Notes: generated by a model from the sequence alone, not told the origin. A stretch of 64,000 nucleotides of DNA from Liopterus haemorrhoidalis (GCA_963971575.1 OZ020625.1:13493646-13557645), one strand, 5' to 3'. Counted from the first letter of the stretch, positions 1 through 11,399 are shown. A program made the numbers and translations.

Positions 1-1211
1 AAATAAATTTAATATTAATAGCGGCCTTACGGTCGCGACACAGGGATTGGCAACATATGAGCTAGTGTATTTATCGGAAGATTAGACACACTTCACCTTA
101 AGACTGTATCCTAAATTAAAAGCAATTTGTAGGAATAATACCATGAATCACTTACGTTCACAGCATAAGACCCCATTCTTAATTTTGGATTTTGGAGTAA
201 ATATTGCATGATATATAAAAATAAATGGTACTTCATTTGATATGAAAGATCTCGACATATCAGAATGCCATCTAAAAGTGTGCTATGAACAAAAAAGGTC
301 AGCTGTTTATGGTAGGTTTTGTATACTTTTATAAGTGTGTATATAACCTGGGCGGTAGAATGTTGAACTGTTTATACACAGAAGGCACACATGGATTAGA
401 ATGCCAAATAGTGCGTATGCCTGGAAGGCGTACATGTAAAGCTAGAGAACTCTTGATTCTAGGAGACATATTTGAGATGCAACTACCTCTGCTGGGAAGA
501 CATGTGAGTAGAATGCTAAACAGTGCCTAAGAGATATATTTGGAGTAGAACGCTATGCAATGTACTCTTTCCTAGAAATCTATTTGAATTAAATCAGAAT
601 AAATGTTAAGGAAGCTAATCAGTTCCAATTAATGTTTCTGTATGTTCTGAATTGTTCAAATATAATGATTCATGAGTTTATATTTAACTTCTTTATTACA
701 AAAGAAACTTATTTTGAACTAATTGAATTTAATCTGGAAATTCAATTGACGTTATATAATGGAGCAATGTTGATCAGAAACTAAGGACTTCGCTGTCCGA
801 TGAGTTCTTTTCAATTATTTAAACACTTCGGAAACTATTGACTTTACTCGCGTTCCAATGGGATTGGAATTTCCATTGGAAAACTGAAACTACTTTTTTA
901 AAAGTGTTGATCTCTATTTTAAAAATAATGAAATTTTGTTTTGTTCTTACTGTTCAGTTTTGTATTTAACAGTCAGTATTTTTAGACTGGATTTGTTCTT
1001 ACCTCGTTACGTTATGATATACGCGAATGTTCGGGAAAAACTGAAATAGACCTAAGGAAATATTTATGGAATAATTTTAACCGAATTATGGAGGTAGTCT
1101 TTCATAAATGTATCCACGATCGCGTAATCACGACGGAAATAATCCAGATTTGCCTATAAACTGGCGTTCCTCCTTGATCGGTGTAGCTATGGTAAACTAC
1201 TTTTTATAAAG
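1..1211. other. AT-rich DNA with no recognised feature
   Basis: I see no gene, RNA or repeat here. An 81-codon frame at 285-530 (+) has no recognisable motif and is of a length expected by chance in such DNA. Confidence 0.4.
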
Positions 1212-2470
1212 GTGGCTCATCGGGTACTCCGGATTTAATTTTGAAATGAAACACAGTAAATTATAATTTAATTGGGAAATTTTTATTGACTTATAAAGTA
1301 GACATGTTATCATCAATTATGGAATACGATGTCGGCCAAATGGCAGCATCGGCTGTGCTGGCATACCCTGACCCTTTTGATAAAATTTTCGAAGATTTTT
1401 TGCAAGGCAGTTGGCTCAATTTCAGAAATAACGCGTTGGATCTCTGTTTTCAGTTTAGGAATTGTTTGTGGTTTGTTAGCATAGACCTTGGACTTTACAA
1501 AACCCCAGAAGAAAAAATCGTCAAATGGCGTCAAATTGCAGGATCTGGTCAGCCAATTAACGTAAGCATATCTGGAAATCACACGACCAGGAAAATGTTG
1601 TCTTAACAAATCGACGGTATCTCTTGCTGTGGCACTATCCTGTTAAAAACACATTTCTTCGAGGTCCATGTCGTCCACTTGATCCCAAAAAAAGTTAGAT
1701 ATCATGGTAAGATATCGTATTCCATTTATAGTTGCAGCTTGACTAGACTCATTCACAAAAAAGAATGGTCCAATTACACCTTTAGTCCATAATCCGCACC
1801 AAACAGTGACTCTTTGTGGGTGCATCGTTTTTTCATGAATAACACGAGGATTTTCACTGCCTCAAATTCGACAATTCTGCTTATTAACAAAACCATCCAA
1901 ATGAAAATGGACTTCATCTCTAAAGATGATGTTTTTCAAAAAATTGTCATTCACTGTTTGGTTTTCCATCACCCAATTAACGTATTGTCCTCGTTGCAAA
2001 TGGTCTTTTGGCTTGAGCTCCTGAGTTAACTGAACTTTGTACGGGTGGAGGTGAAGGTCTTTGGTGAGAATTCGTTGCAAACTGGTTCTGCTAATGTTCA
2101 ACTGTTGTGAACGACGACGTGTTAATGTTCCTGGATTCTCATCGATACTCTCACTGACATCTGCAATGTTTTCGGCCCACCGCACAAGACAAGGACGCGG
2201 TAGAGTTTGTTTGTTCATAACCGAATGGTGGACTCATTAGGTGAAATATGAGTACCAAGAATTCCACGAACTTTTCGAACAGTCTCCGCATAACTTTCGC
2301 CATATTTGTAAAATGTTTTAAGAATAAAAATACGTTGTTCTTTTGTATAGCGATCCATTTTTAATAACCTCAATAACAGCAGATGACAAATGTCAAATAT
2401 TAGAGTTGCCAACTTAAATACAAAAAAATTGAGGGAAATTTAATTTTGGCGTACCCGACGTTGGGTGTGT
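1212..2470 (-). mobile_element. Degenerate Tc1/mariner-superfamily transposon
   Basis: Imperfect terminal inverted repeats bracket the element. CATCGGGTAC near 1219 pairs with GTACCCGACG near 2451, and the match runs on into a shared TTTAATTT-type stretch. A broken transposase fills the interior on the minus strand. Exact ends and the TA target duplication were not resolved, so the limits are good to about 10-20 bases. Confidence 0.75.
1313..2358 (-). pseudogene. Mariner-like (DDD) transposase, frameshifted
   Basis: Transposases of this family bind the element ends and carry out cut-and-paste transposition with a DDE/D RNase H-like domain. The likely start is the ATG at 2358, which opens MDRYTKEQRIFILKTFYKYG, an N-terminal helix-turn-helix typical of a mariner-like family common in insects. 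After a break, the middle carries SRTSLQRIL, the ELKPKDHL block and the first catalytic region (FRDEVHFHLDG). After an in-frame stop near 1643 come the second catalytic Asp (QDSATARDT) and the third (LTPFDDFFFWG). The coding sequence is split over at least four frame segments (2358-2215, 2218-1862, 1825-1643, 1640-1313). It cannot make an active enzyme. Family assignment is firm; the subfamily is not. Confidence 0.85.
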
Positions 2471-3167
2471 GAAAAACTGTAGGTACAGTAACATTATTTT
2501 TCTGTTTTTTTTCGGTATATGGTAATACCGCCAATATTATAACGTTCTGACTTTGTATCTGACGATCCTTCTTGAGTGAACTTTGCTTTAATTCACTGTT
2601 AGTAGTATTTCGAATTGTCATAGCATTGTTTTCTTTTTCTGAACACCATCGTATTTCTGTTTTCTCATTTTACTGGAGAGGTAGAGTGAGATAGTAGATA
2701 TAACAATACTACAAAGGAAAATTTTAAACTATGAGTGTCGTCCTGCATGATAAATTTAGTGAAGAAGTCGCTATTGTACGTCTTGCACTGTATCCACGTA
2801 TACCCTGCTACGTATTTGGTGGTCCTATAGATTCGTTCTGTGAAACAGTCTGCTTGTTATACATTCTCTTAAGCTGTGATCATTTCATGAACATTAGGGG
2901 AGATCTTTGCTACTATCGGTGAATTTTATAGATAGATTATTTGTGTTCATGTTTTATATTTGTCTTACATTAAAGTGGTAATTTTATCTGTGATATTAGA
3001 TGAGAGTTTGCTTCTTTACATCATATTACAACCCTGACAATTATTTGGATTGTGAAATAAGTTTTTATCGAAAAGATTTGCTTTCATTTTACAAATACAC
3101 AATCACTTATCCGAAATCCTTTTAACCAGTGTGTACCGCAAATAGTTGTTAATAAGTGGAAAAGTAT
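2471..3167. other. No recognised feature
   Basis: AT-rich DNA. The 63-codon frame at 2731-2922 (+) has no recognised motif and no neighbour that would support it. Confidence 0.35.
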
Positions 3168-3717
3168 TGTGTCACGTGGGTGGTTTGATTGAGACACAAC
3201 TCCTGGTTTCAACATAACAAATTTATTAAATATGTATATCACATTTACAAAATAATGTTTGAATTGGTCCATGGAGTTGGGGAAGTCTTCGGTCCACCCC
3301 GTTTTGGCCAGGATCGGCTTGGATCTATCTCCGAGGCGGGGGCTACCCATCCGGGAGTCGAGGAGCCTGGAGAAGTCTTCTCCCACTCACATGGTCACTA
3401 CTTTCTTGGTTACACCCTCAATACAAGAATCTGGCGTCAGTGTCGTGGTCGTCACCTTCTGAACTAATACGTGCAGCGGAGTTGGCTATGTTCCACTAAC
3501 TCCATATTTTATGACTGTCGGTCTTTTTGTAACGAAAATTAACCCAGTTCCAATATTCATTCGTCATGACAAATATTTCCTCATTATGAAAATGCGATGT
3601 CTGCATTTTCGTAATCAGGCCACATACGTCAGACGCTGACGAATAGTTTTTAATCAGACAGCTGACCGTCACAATGTCTAGATGTCGTAATCCTGACCTA
3701 AGATTACCTATGTGACA
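3168..3717 (-). mobile_element. Solo LTR (Ty3/gypsy-like), 550 bp
   Basis: The segment starts TGTGTCACGTGG and ends CCTATGTGACA, giving TG...CA ends with a TGTCAC inverted repeat. It is flanked by a 4-bp direct repeat, GTAT (3164-3167 and 3718-3721). Read on the minus strand, an AATAAA signal lies near 3220, close to the 3' end, as expected for R/U5. The ends resemble those of the solo LTRs at 32193 and 34573. No internal retroelement genes are adjacent. The overlapping short frames at 3189-3467 are treated as chance. Confidence 0.6.
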
Positions 3718-5263
3718 GTATTTACTATCCTTGGGTGTGAAAATTGAAGATTATAAAAAATACTATAGTGTTATATATTGGAAAATGAATTAGGATGAAG
3801 ATAAGACTAAAAAATTACCAACATACTTTTTATTTTTAAGTAAAACTTCTAACATAAACTGGCTCAAAGTAAAGTAATCTGGAAATACCTATATACGTCC
3901 ATCTTATACAAAAATACATGGAAAATATATTTTTGGAGCTTTTCCATTTCCTGTATTCCGGAAAAAAGATTTTGTACCTGTTTTTATATATTTAACCTAC
4001 GTAAATAGACTATTAGCCGCTAATAGCTTGGTCTGTCTAGTTTTACAACCTATACTTACAACCTATACTCTGTACGTTAATCAACCTATACTTTGTTTTA
4101 AGCTGACTAGACCTTTTTTTGCATAACGTTGCTGAGGTAAAACGCTACAATTACAGATTTTCCTAGTTTTCATCGATTTTGATTTATTGTTTGTGTTTAG
4201 TATTGCTACAGCAACCTTTTTAAATCATTAATGCTATAGGCATTAATTTTTAATTGTAATTACCATTGTTCCTTGTTTATTGAGTCAAAGTAGCCATAGA
4301 CGATGTGCGTCAGAAATTTTAACTAACTTGATTTCACTTGAAAATTTCAGTGGCTGAAATTCTTCTGAAATATTTGTTTTTACTTCTCAGGTTTTCAGTG
4401 CATTTCCAATAATTATGAAGTTAGTATGGCAGTCTGCTGTTAGATTAGTTGACCGGTGTTTTGGATTATATTCCGTAATATTTCTTTGCCAAGAAGCCTG
4501 CCCACTCTTCGACTTCTATTTGGAACATACTCTTAAACGAATAAAACACCAATTACTTCAACTAATGCCGAACGAAAATAAAAATTACTTTTTAAACAAA
4601 TCACTTGTCACCCTATGAGAGGGCCAAGAATAGTATTGGGTGCAGGGTATATGCTTGCGACTGCTCAGTGGAGAAGGGCCGGGCTTTTATTTCCTTAAGG
4701 GCGCCACCTGGTCTTCAGCCCGCTGAATTTACAGAGAGGTTGCCAGGGATTCCTCTCCTTGCCTCCCTTGCACCCTATATATGTTAGCGGGTCGAAATAT
4801 TAGTAATTTAAACAATAGACGGTATAAAAATTTATTTAAATAATATATATAAGTTGAGTACAAAATAATCTGACAGAAAATAAACGGAATTTTAAAAGAC
4901 GCAAAAGCAGTGTAACTGTACGGAACCGAGAGAGAGAAAACAGCCTATCATAATCTTTAGTAAACAGGTCGAAATTTATCCCCAGACTAACACCAAGTGC
5001 ACTTGTTTACAATTTTTATATTTTAGATGACAAAAAAAGAGGGAAATAACTAACGCTCTGAACTATAAGATTAGTGATTATCAGACAGTTTATACCAAAC
5101 TGTCTGTAAAATGTTGGTAAAGGATATGGGCTTCTCTTTTATCCAATTCTGTCTGCTCCGGTACTGTCCAGCCTATTCTGCGATGTCGGGAAAACCAATC
5201 CAGTGATCTCAGTTTTCTCGAATTTACATTTAAATTTTGAAAAGATGTTTCATAAATCGGTGG
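3718..5263. other. No recognised gene; short GC-richer patch at 4610-4790
   Basis: Mostly AT-rich. A GC-richer block at about 4610-4790 contains GGGCGCCACCTGGTCT (4698-4713), which nearly matches GGGCGCCATCTGGTCT at 11754-11769. It may be part of a dispersed repeat, but I cannot name it. Confidence 0.3.
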
Positions 5264-5503
5264 TTAATACAAACAAAAACGGTGACCTGAATATAGTACG
5301 TAATTATTAATATAAAAATAAATAAGTTTAATAATTTTGTATACCTCTACAAGGTGAAACAACGAAATCAGACCGTTGAGCATCCACAATGGGATATACG
5401 TTATCAAAATAATATAATATAAATTTTTATCTCCTTTCCAAACGTAATCTGTAGGTTTGACGATAATCCAATATCGAATTGAATTGACCTGCTGGCCTTC
5501 CAA
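5264..5503 (-). other. Possible single exon of a membrane protein (weak)
   Basis: A 79-codon open stretch on the minus strand encodes a hydrophobic run (LYYIILITYIPLWMLNGLIS) that could span a membrane. A candidate acceptor (AGCAG) lies near the upstream end and a candidate donor (GAG/GTATAC) near 5340. The codons in the middle are less AT-biased than the surroundings. I do not recognise the protein and see no partner exon. AT-rich DNA often gives hydrophobic frames by chance, so this is only a prompt for a search. Confidence 0.15.
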
Positions 5504-6037
5504 ATCCCAATTTCGGAGATAAAAATTCTCAACCTCTAATTCTCGTCAATAACACAATATCCTCTCTATTTATTTTTTCATAGGCGACCTGTCTCAATTT
5601 AAAATATCTGTTCTATTGTTACCCGCGGCCAACTATATGTAATGGTAAAATAAAATATTATCTAAAATTCGAATGTAACACACTTTAGATAAGTTTCACA
5701 TTAGCTCTTCTTAGAGCTTGCTGATTTATCTCGCAACTCAGGTTATCTTCAACATACGATGGTGAATCTACATTTCTAGTGTCACCATTGTAGTTGGTTA
5801 TTTCAATTGCTAGGGCTTTACATCGTTAAGCAGAAACGGCTATTTGTAACATTGTTTCAAGTTAAGGTCGTTGAAACAGAATAACCATATTCTAGAAGCT
5901 AAATTTTGCTTTTGCTATTCGGCGTTTTTCTTCATCGGCTTCAAGTTTATGATTTCATTAAGTATGTGAAGTTCTTGACCTCTTCATATGTCCGTTCAAT
6001 TGTTTTGTAGCGTTATGATTTGATTAACGACTGAAAC
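5504..6037. other. No recognised feature
   Basis: AT-rich sequence up to the TA target site of the next transposon. Nothing identified. Confidence 0.35.
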
Positions 6038-6039
6038 TA

Positions 6040-6931
6040 CAGGGTGCACGGCCAAAATCTGGACAAAATAAGATTTTAATTTCCCGCTGTTCTATATCAC
6101 TTGAAGTTGGCGCCATTGGTTCTTTAGATAGCTGTACGCATGTACTAAGCAGTCATAACCTCAAAATAGTCGCAATGTTGAAACAAAGTGCGGAATATAA
6201 CCGGAGAGCTGCGATAATTGAAAGTATTCGCGCTGGGCGCTCAGCGACGGAAATTATTAGATTTTTTGGTTACCCGAGATCGAAGGTTTATGATGTCGTC
6301 GCGAAGTACAATAAGTCGGAGGAGTCGAAGGAAGGTGCTGCAACACCAGCGAGGAAGATACACTCGACGGACCGCGTTGTCAGGGCGCCTGAGGTCATTC
6401 AACGGGCTCAGGAGCTGATTTTGCAAGATCCAGGACAGTCGATTCGAAAATTGTCATCGATGGTCGGAGTCAGTGAAACAATTATGCGTCAAATCATTCA
6501 GGAGGACCTCCAACAAGACGGTGCACCCGCCCACACTAGTCACTTAGTGCAAAACTGGTTTTCGGACAATGTTGACATGTTTTGGTCAAAAGAATTCTGG
6601 CCTCCCAACAGCCCTAATTCGAATCCTTTGGATTTTTATGTATGGAGCGTGATTGAAAGCGTCACGAATAAATCCATACATCCAAATGTAGTATCACTAA
6701 AGCAGCTTTCAATGATATGGACCGTAACGCATTATAAAGTGCATGCGAACGCTTCAGACCACGATTGGAGGCGATTATTCAAGCAAGTGGGGGATACATT
6801 GAATAAATTTCTTCTCTATGACGTTGCACATTATTTGGCAAGAAAATTTTTGTTAACTTATTCATTTTTACAATAAAAAATATAGTTTGAAAAAATTGAT
6901 TAATCTGTCCGGATTTTGGCCGCGCACCCTG
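6040..6931 (+). mobile_element. Internally deleted mariner-like element, 892 bp
   Basis: Terminal inverted repeats of 25 bp (6040-6064 and 6907-6931) differ at two positions and begin CAGGGTGC. TA direct repeats at 6038-6039 and 6932-6933 are the target duplication expected of the Tc1/mariner superfamily. The interior holds one transposase-derived frame that lacks its central part. Confidence 0.92.
6175..6876 (+). CDS. Truncated mariner-like transposase, in-frame internal deletion
   Basis: The 233-residue product keeps an N-terminal helix-turn-helix region (IRAGRSATEIIRFFGYPRSK, then a second helical segment ending near QIIQEDL). It then jumps directly to the C-terminal half of the catalytic domain at QQDGAPAHTSH, around residue 113. 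The second and third acidic residues are present (D115 in QQDGAPAHT and D153 in NPLDFY, 37 residues apart). The region holding the first catalytic Asp is gone. Full-length relatives are roughly 330-350 residues. The deletion junction kept the frame open, so a protein that might bind the ends but not cut could be made. That repressor role is inference. The start is the first ATG after the 5' repeat and gives the family's N-terminus. Confidence 0.8.
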   Translation: MLKQSAEYNRRAAIIESIRAGRSATEIIRFFGYPRSKVYDVVAKYNKSEESKEGAATPARKIHSTDRVVRAPEVIQRAQELILQDPGQSIRKLSSMVGVSETIMRQIIQEDLQQDGAPAHTSHLVQNWFSDNVDMFWSKEFWPPNSPNSNPLDFYVWSVIESVTNKSIHPNVVSLKQLSMIWTVTHYKVHANASDHDWRRLFKQVGDTLNKFLLYDVAHYLARKFLLTYSFLQ

Positions 6932-6933
6932 TA

Positions 6934-7714
6934 TATTTCGATTTTTTTTTTCGTTTTCATTTCAATGCTATTATATATTTTTTCTTGACAATTTATGTTT
7001 AATTTTTAACAAAACTCGAGGGAATTTTTAAACTTTATATTTCTTTGTTTTTTTTTTTTCTCAGTAATGTTCAAATGATGAATTTTAATTTGGGTTTATA
7101 CTTGTATTCAAATCACGTACTGAATACTTCGTCTTAATCTTGGATATTGTAATACCTTCATTTTCTCGGCTGAGCTTTAGGCTTGTTTGCTTACGAGATC
7201 TGGAAGGAAGAGCATATCCTGGCATTAAATCAACAGTTGAATACTAGGCGAAATACTGGTTTAACCTAGATATTCTCGTAAAACAATAGGATATGCTTAT
7301 TAATTGAAAATATTTATTTGAAATGAAATATTTTTACTGTATCACAAAATAAAATTTGATTAAATAATCTCATCAACATAAGCAATGTTTGTTTCGTCTT
7401 CTGTATCTTAAAACTTGTTTAATTATATCGATTTCTAGGTTGAATAATTTTTTTCTCGGTTGTTTTATATTTTGGGAGAATATTTTTGGGTACATTACAC
7501 ACTTATCTAAGTTATTGGATTTTGGTGAACTTTTGTTATAATATGCTTGCAAATGTTTGCACTGGGACGTTTTCAAATATCACAGTAAGTCAAGAACAGA
7601 CTTATGCTGGTTAAAAATGGATACCATAGAACGCATTAAAATAAAATTGAAAAAATCATATTAGCGCAAATAACAATCGTTGTTGTGCGCATTAACCAAC
7701 TATTTAGAAATCAT
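6934..7714. other. No recognised gene
   Basis: AT-rich. The only structure noted is a 10-bp inverted repeat, AGCATATCCT near 7210 and AGGATATGCT near 7288. The 67-codon frame at 7373-7576 (-) has no recognised motif. Confidence 0.35.
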
Positions 7715-7728
7715 AATGGTTCAGTAGA

Positions 7729-8027
7729 GTTGCCGTGGCTCCGTGGTAAGACGGTTGCCTACGGAGCACAGGGACGCTGGTACGATACCTTCCACCTCCT
7801 TCGTATTTTTATCTTCGTATATTGTGCAGACAGCTCTGGGGTTGACTCAGCCTCAAGTATTTAATACTTATAAATGGGTACCTGTTCATTCAGGGATACT
7901 AGGACCGGGCGAAACGTCACATTGACCACGTGGCTTTCATATCTGACCGGCGGTCTAGAAACGGAGAACTTACCTTATCTGCCCCTTATACATCTATCTA
8001 GGCGTTGGGAACCTATTATTTATATTT
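7729..8027 (+). mobile_element. tRNA-headed SINE, 299 bp
   Basis: The 5' part has a pol III A-box-like TGGCTCCGTGGT and a B-box-like GGTACGATACC about 40 bp later, as in a tRNA-derived SINE head. A 14-bp direct repeat flanks it: AATGGTTCAGTAGA at 7715-7728 and AATGGTTCTGTAGA at 8028-8041, one mismatch. That is a typical LINE-mediated target duplication. The non-tRNA body runs to about 8020. The 60-codon frame at 7743-7925 lies wholly inside the SINE and is not a gene. Confidence 0.8.
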
Positions 8028-8103
8028 AATGGTTCTGTAGAATGACCTAACTAATCAGTTTTCGGGTGAGGCGTAAGGCCAGTATTAGGAACATCGTCTA
8101 GTC

Positions 8104-8940
8104 CAGGGCTGCCCAACCAGTCGATCGCGATCTACGGTCGATCGCGGCGTGGCTTTAAGTAGATCTTTAGTTTCTCTTGCTTCCATGTACTTAGAAATAC
8201 ATTTTATAAATACATTTTATAAATATAAAGTTAAAATTAAAACAAGCTTCTCGCTAACCTACGTTCAAATGTCGGATTGAAATGTTTAATAAACGTTGTA
8301 TGTAAACGTTATATAATAGAATTTTATTTTTTCAATAAATTCAGGACCACCTTAACACATTCATTGCTACGGGGGTGATCGGCAAAGAAATTTAAATCAA
8401 AACTACTAACGATAAAACGCGCGAAAAGTAACAGTCCGGTAAAAGTAACAAATCGCTGACGTTTGCTTGAGTGGGATAAGTGACTGGCAAGATGATAGTC
8501 TGGTGCAATATAATGTATAATTTTCCTAAATTTTCCGTAACGAAGTCCAGTGATCGCACATCAAAAAACCACTAATTTATAAAAATACACCGAAAAAATA
8601 CCGTATCTTAACATATCCTAACCAACAAAACTTAAAAACAAAGAACCATTTTCTAATCATCTTGCATAAAATTCGTTGGCGATCAATGTGTTAACCGTCG
8701 GGTCTAAAATGCAGTCTTGGAAGGCCTATGAAGAATCTTCATAATTTTTTTTTTGTTGTAAATTTCGTTTTGCGTATTAGGTTAGTTTTACATGAAAAAC
8801 ATCTTTCAAATTGCAATATGTAATGAGTTTTTTCAAAATCTTCCCGAGGGAGGACGCTCCCTTCTGGTCAATCGTGGTAAAGTTATATAAAATATATATA
8901 AAAAAGTAGATCCCAAATACAAAAAGGTTGAACAGCCCTG
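8104..8940. mobile_element. hAT-family non-autonomous element, 837 bp
   Basis: Ends are CAGGGCTGCCCAACC (8104-8118) and its near-complement GGTTGAACAGCCCTG (8926-8940). An exact 8-bp target duplication, GTCTAGTC, lies at 8096-8103 and 8941-8948. No transposase is encoded. A palindrome (TCGATCGCGA-type) follows the left end. A second element (8356-8690) is nested inside, so the uninterrupted hAT element was about 500 bp. Confidence 0.92.
8356..8690. mobile_element. piggyBac-type MITE nested in the hAT element, 335 bp
   Basis: It is bounded by TTAA at 8352-8355 and 8691-8694, the piggyBac-specific target. Ends are CACATTCATTGC and, inverted, CACATTGATCGC. The same end sequence (CACATTGATTGC) occurs on the longer piggyBac relic at 43872, which shows the family. 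It has no coding capacity. Confidence 0.85.
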
Positions 8941-8948
8941 GTCTAGTC

Positions 8949-9289
8949 CTTTGCCTTTATAAATGCAATTTAGTTCTAGGGTTTTTTCTTCATGTCGTCG
9001 GTTGCATACTGCAAATTCAATATCAGAAACATTAACCAATGACATGAAATTCCAGTTGATGCGGGCTTCTTGAACGGAAAAATCTGTGTTATTATAAGTC
9101 CAGTGTATATTTACTTTTGGGTGTACTAGTGGACAAGAATGAATATTTGGGAGTTCTGGGGGATCAAAGACGAGTGTTCTTGAAATTGATATGGATCTGG
9201 AGGTCTTCGTTCAGTAGTATCCAAATGGCTGTACATATTCTTCCAATGACTATGCTAAAAATAATCGCTTCTATTCTGAGAATATATGT
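8949..9289. other. No recognised feature before the LINE fragment
   Basis: An open frame continues upstream from the LINE (from 9117), but its translation before about 9290 does not resemble reverse transcriptase. The true 5' truncation point may lie anywhere in this stretch. Confidence 0.3.
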
Positions 9290-10347
9290 TTTAGTTCTAC
9301 CTCTGTCTAAGGCATTTGTTTGCATCTCACATCATATACTACTAGAAAAATGCAACAAATATGGTTTGAGAGGTAATGTGTCTTGTCTTTTAGGGAGTTT
9401 CCTAAAAGATAGAAGACAAGTGGTAGCACATGATGGGCAAGTGTCAGACAGCGAAGTTATTAATACAGGTGTCCCACAAGGCTCTGTGATAGGAAGCTTA
9501 CTATTTATATTATACATAAACGACCTGCCAAATAATATAAAAGCCCAAACTTCGATGTATGCTGATGACACGACATTTATACATACCAGTAAAACTAGAT
9601 ACGAATTAAAAGACAAAATCAGTTATACTAATCAAGAAGCTGTTGTATGGTTCTCAGCAAATAATTTAAAATTAAACGAAAATAAAACGCAAAATATTAT
9701 ATTAAGTAGAAATCAAATTCTCAGTGACACTGTTTTAAATTGCACGGACAATATAATTTTTTTAGGTTTTAACATAGATAATCAGATAAAATGGACATCC
9801 CAAATAGATAAAGTAGCTAACAAACTTAGGACCTGCAATTATATGTTAAGGAAAGTTACAAAAACAGTGTCGCTAGAAACATTAAAGGTTTTATATTTTG
9901 CGTACTTTCAGTCAGCTCTATCATACGGATTGGAACTGTGGGGAAACTCACAAAATGTTGATAGGATTTTTAAATTGCAAAAAATTGCTGTTAGAATAAT
10001 TGCAAAAGTACCAGCGAGAACATCATGTAGAGACCTATTTGTTAAATATAATATCCCGACTGTACACAGCCTTTATATTTTTAAATGTCTACTTTATGTC
10101 AAGCAGAATATAAATAATTTTGCAACAAATAGCTTCTACCATCGGTATGAAACAAGACGAGGTAACGACATAAGAGTAATGACGCGCAAGTATAGCTACT
10201 TAAACAAAGGGATCGATATTATGGGCCCAACACTATATAATAAAAAATCTTACTTTTAAACAATTTAAAATTGCTGTAAAAAAAATACTGTTTGGTGCTG
10301 CACTATATTCGATTGAGGAGTATATGGCAATGAATACGAATTTATAA
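9290..10347 (+). pseudogene. LINE ORF2 reverse transcriptase, C-terminal fragment
   Basis: Reverse transcriptase copies the LINE RNA at the nicked target. Visible motifs in order: a decayed SKAF-type motif (normally DLSKAFD, here LPLSKAFVC, so the first catalytic Asp is missing), GVPQGSVIGSLLF, MYADDTTF with the catalytic YADD at 9558-9569, then the thumb region (FLGFNIDNQIKW) and the C-terminal block (LELWGNSQNVDRIFKLQK). A stop interrupts the frame at 10257-10259. The family C-terminus (TFKQFK...ALYSIEEYM) resumes in another frame up to a stop at 10345-10347. Endonuclease and the N-terminal half are absent. Loss of the first Asp plus the frameshift make it inactive. Confidence 0.85.
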
Positions 10348-10510
10348 ATATGTTTTGACAAATAGATTTAAGGAAATGATAAAGTTTGTTAAATATTGAT
10401 TAGTTGTAAGTTATAAATGTTATATTAATATAAATAATTGTACTTGGACATAAGATATGTGCATTTATTCTGTACTCTGTCTTAAATAAATAAATACTAA
10501 ATACTAAATA
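9290..10510 (+). mobile_element. 5'-truncated LINE (Jockey/CR1-like superfamily)
   Basis: Only the C-terminal part of the reverse transcriptase frame and the 3' UTR remain. The 3' end is a short TAAA/ATACTAA-type repeat tail at about 10478-10512. 5' truncation is the usual result of incomplete target-primed reverse transcription. It is related to, but clearly diverged from, the full-length element at 38.7-43.2 kb. Confidence 0.8.
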
Positions 10511-10512
10511 CC

Positions 10513-10846
10513 TGAGCCCCAGGGACCAGAATCATACTGGAAAACAAACGGAAATTTTGACAGAAAAGCTAGGTCCTACCTTGAGACGTCATTATTTTTT
10601 GGTCTAGTGTTTTATGCTCCAGCTTCATTCTGAAATGATAAAAATAATCGCATATTTTGGCAGGGTGTAAAGGTCTTATATTTTATCTGTTATTGGTTTA
10701 ACTTTATCATGCGGTTGGACATTATTTTTCTGGACTTTAGCTTTATATCGGTTTTATTTTATTTCTTATGGCATCATGCATAGTAGTCAGAGTTTTTCAA
10801 GTCGTGACTAGCTCTCCCTGGCATAAATTTACTACTTTTTACAGTA
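10513..10846. other. No recognised feature
   Basis: AT-rich sequence between the LINE tail and the next hAT MITE; nothing identified. Confidence 0.35.
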
Positions 10847-10854
10847 GTCTAGAC

Positions 10855-11171
10855 CAGTGTTTCTCAACCAAAAACGCACCGCGTACCAGTATAATATATA
10901 ATTTTCTAACACGGACCACTAATAATATAATTGTTGGTTCATTTTTGCAAGAAAACAAATATATGTAATGTCCTACTAAATACATTTATTTTATTTGTAG
11001 AAAATCACAGAAAATTTACAGAAAATAAGCAAAACAAATTATTTACATAAAAAATGTGAATAAAAAATGACAAAAAAAAACTGCAAAAAAAACATATAAA
11101 AAGGTTCGCGGACCACTAAAATTTTTCTGAGGATCACTGGTTGTCCGCGGACCACCTGTTGAGAAACATTG
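10855..11171. mobile_element. hAT MITE, 317 bp
   Basis: Ends are CAGTGTTTCTCAACC and, inverted, CAATGTTTCTCAACA, the classical hAT terminal type. An exact 8-bp target duplication, GTCTAGAC, lies at 10847-10854 and 11172-11179. The subterminal sequences contain repeated 'cggaccac' motifs. No coding capacity; the 66-codon frame at 10768-10968 crosses the left end and is spurious. Confidence 0.92.
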
Positions 11172-11280
11172 GTCTAGACTTCCTGCTTTACGTGGTATCT
11201 AAAGCACGCACCATATTCCAAAATATTAATTCAGAGATACAGGTACTCATTTAACAGAAGGCTGTGAGTAACGGCCAATT

Positions 11281-11385
11281 TTTTTTTTTTTTTAAATCTT
11301 TGCCCGTTTCGGACTCACGATCCCACACTGAAAAAGCGAGTGGCATGAGACCACTAGGCTAGAGCAACCGTATTGTAGAAGTTTA
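11281..11385 (-). mobile_element. Short tRNA-derived SINE or tRNA retropseudogene with poly(A)
   Basis: Read on the minus strand, the head has an A-box-like TAGCCTAGTGG and a B-box-like GGGATCGTGAGTCC, about 35 bp apart. The unit ends in an A-tract (T-tract at 11281-11294 on the plus strand). The tRNA-like part is too diverged to be a working tRNA. No target duplication was found. Confidence 0.55.
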
Positions 11386-11399
11386 ACTACACTGGACTC

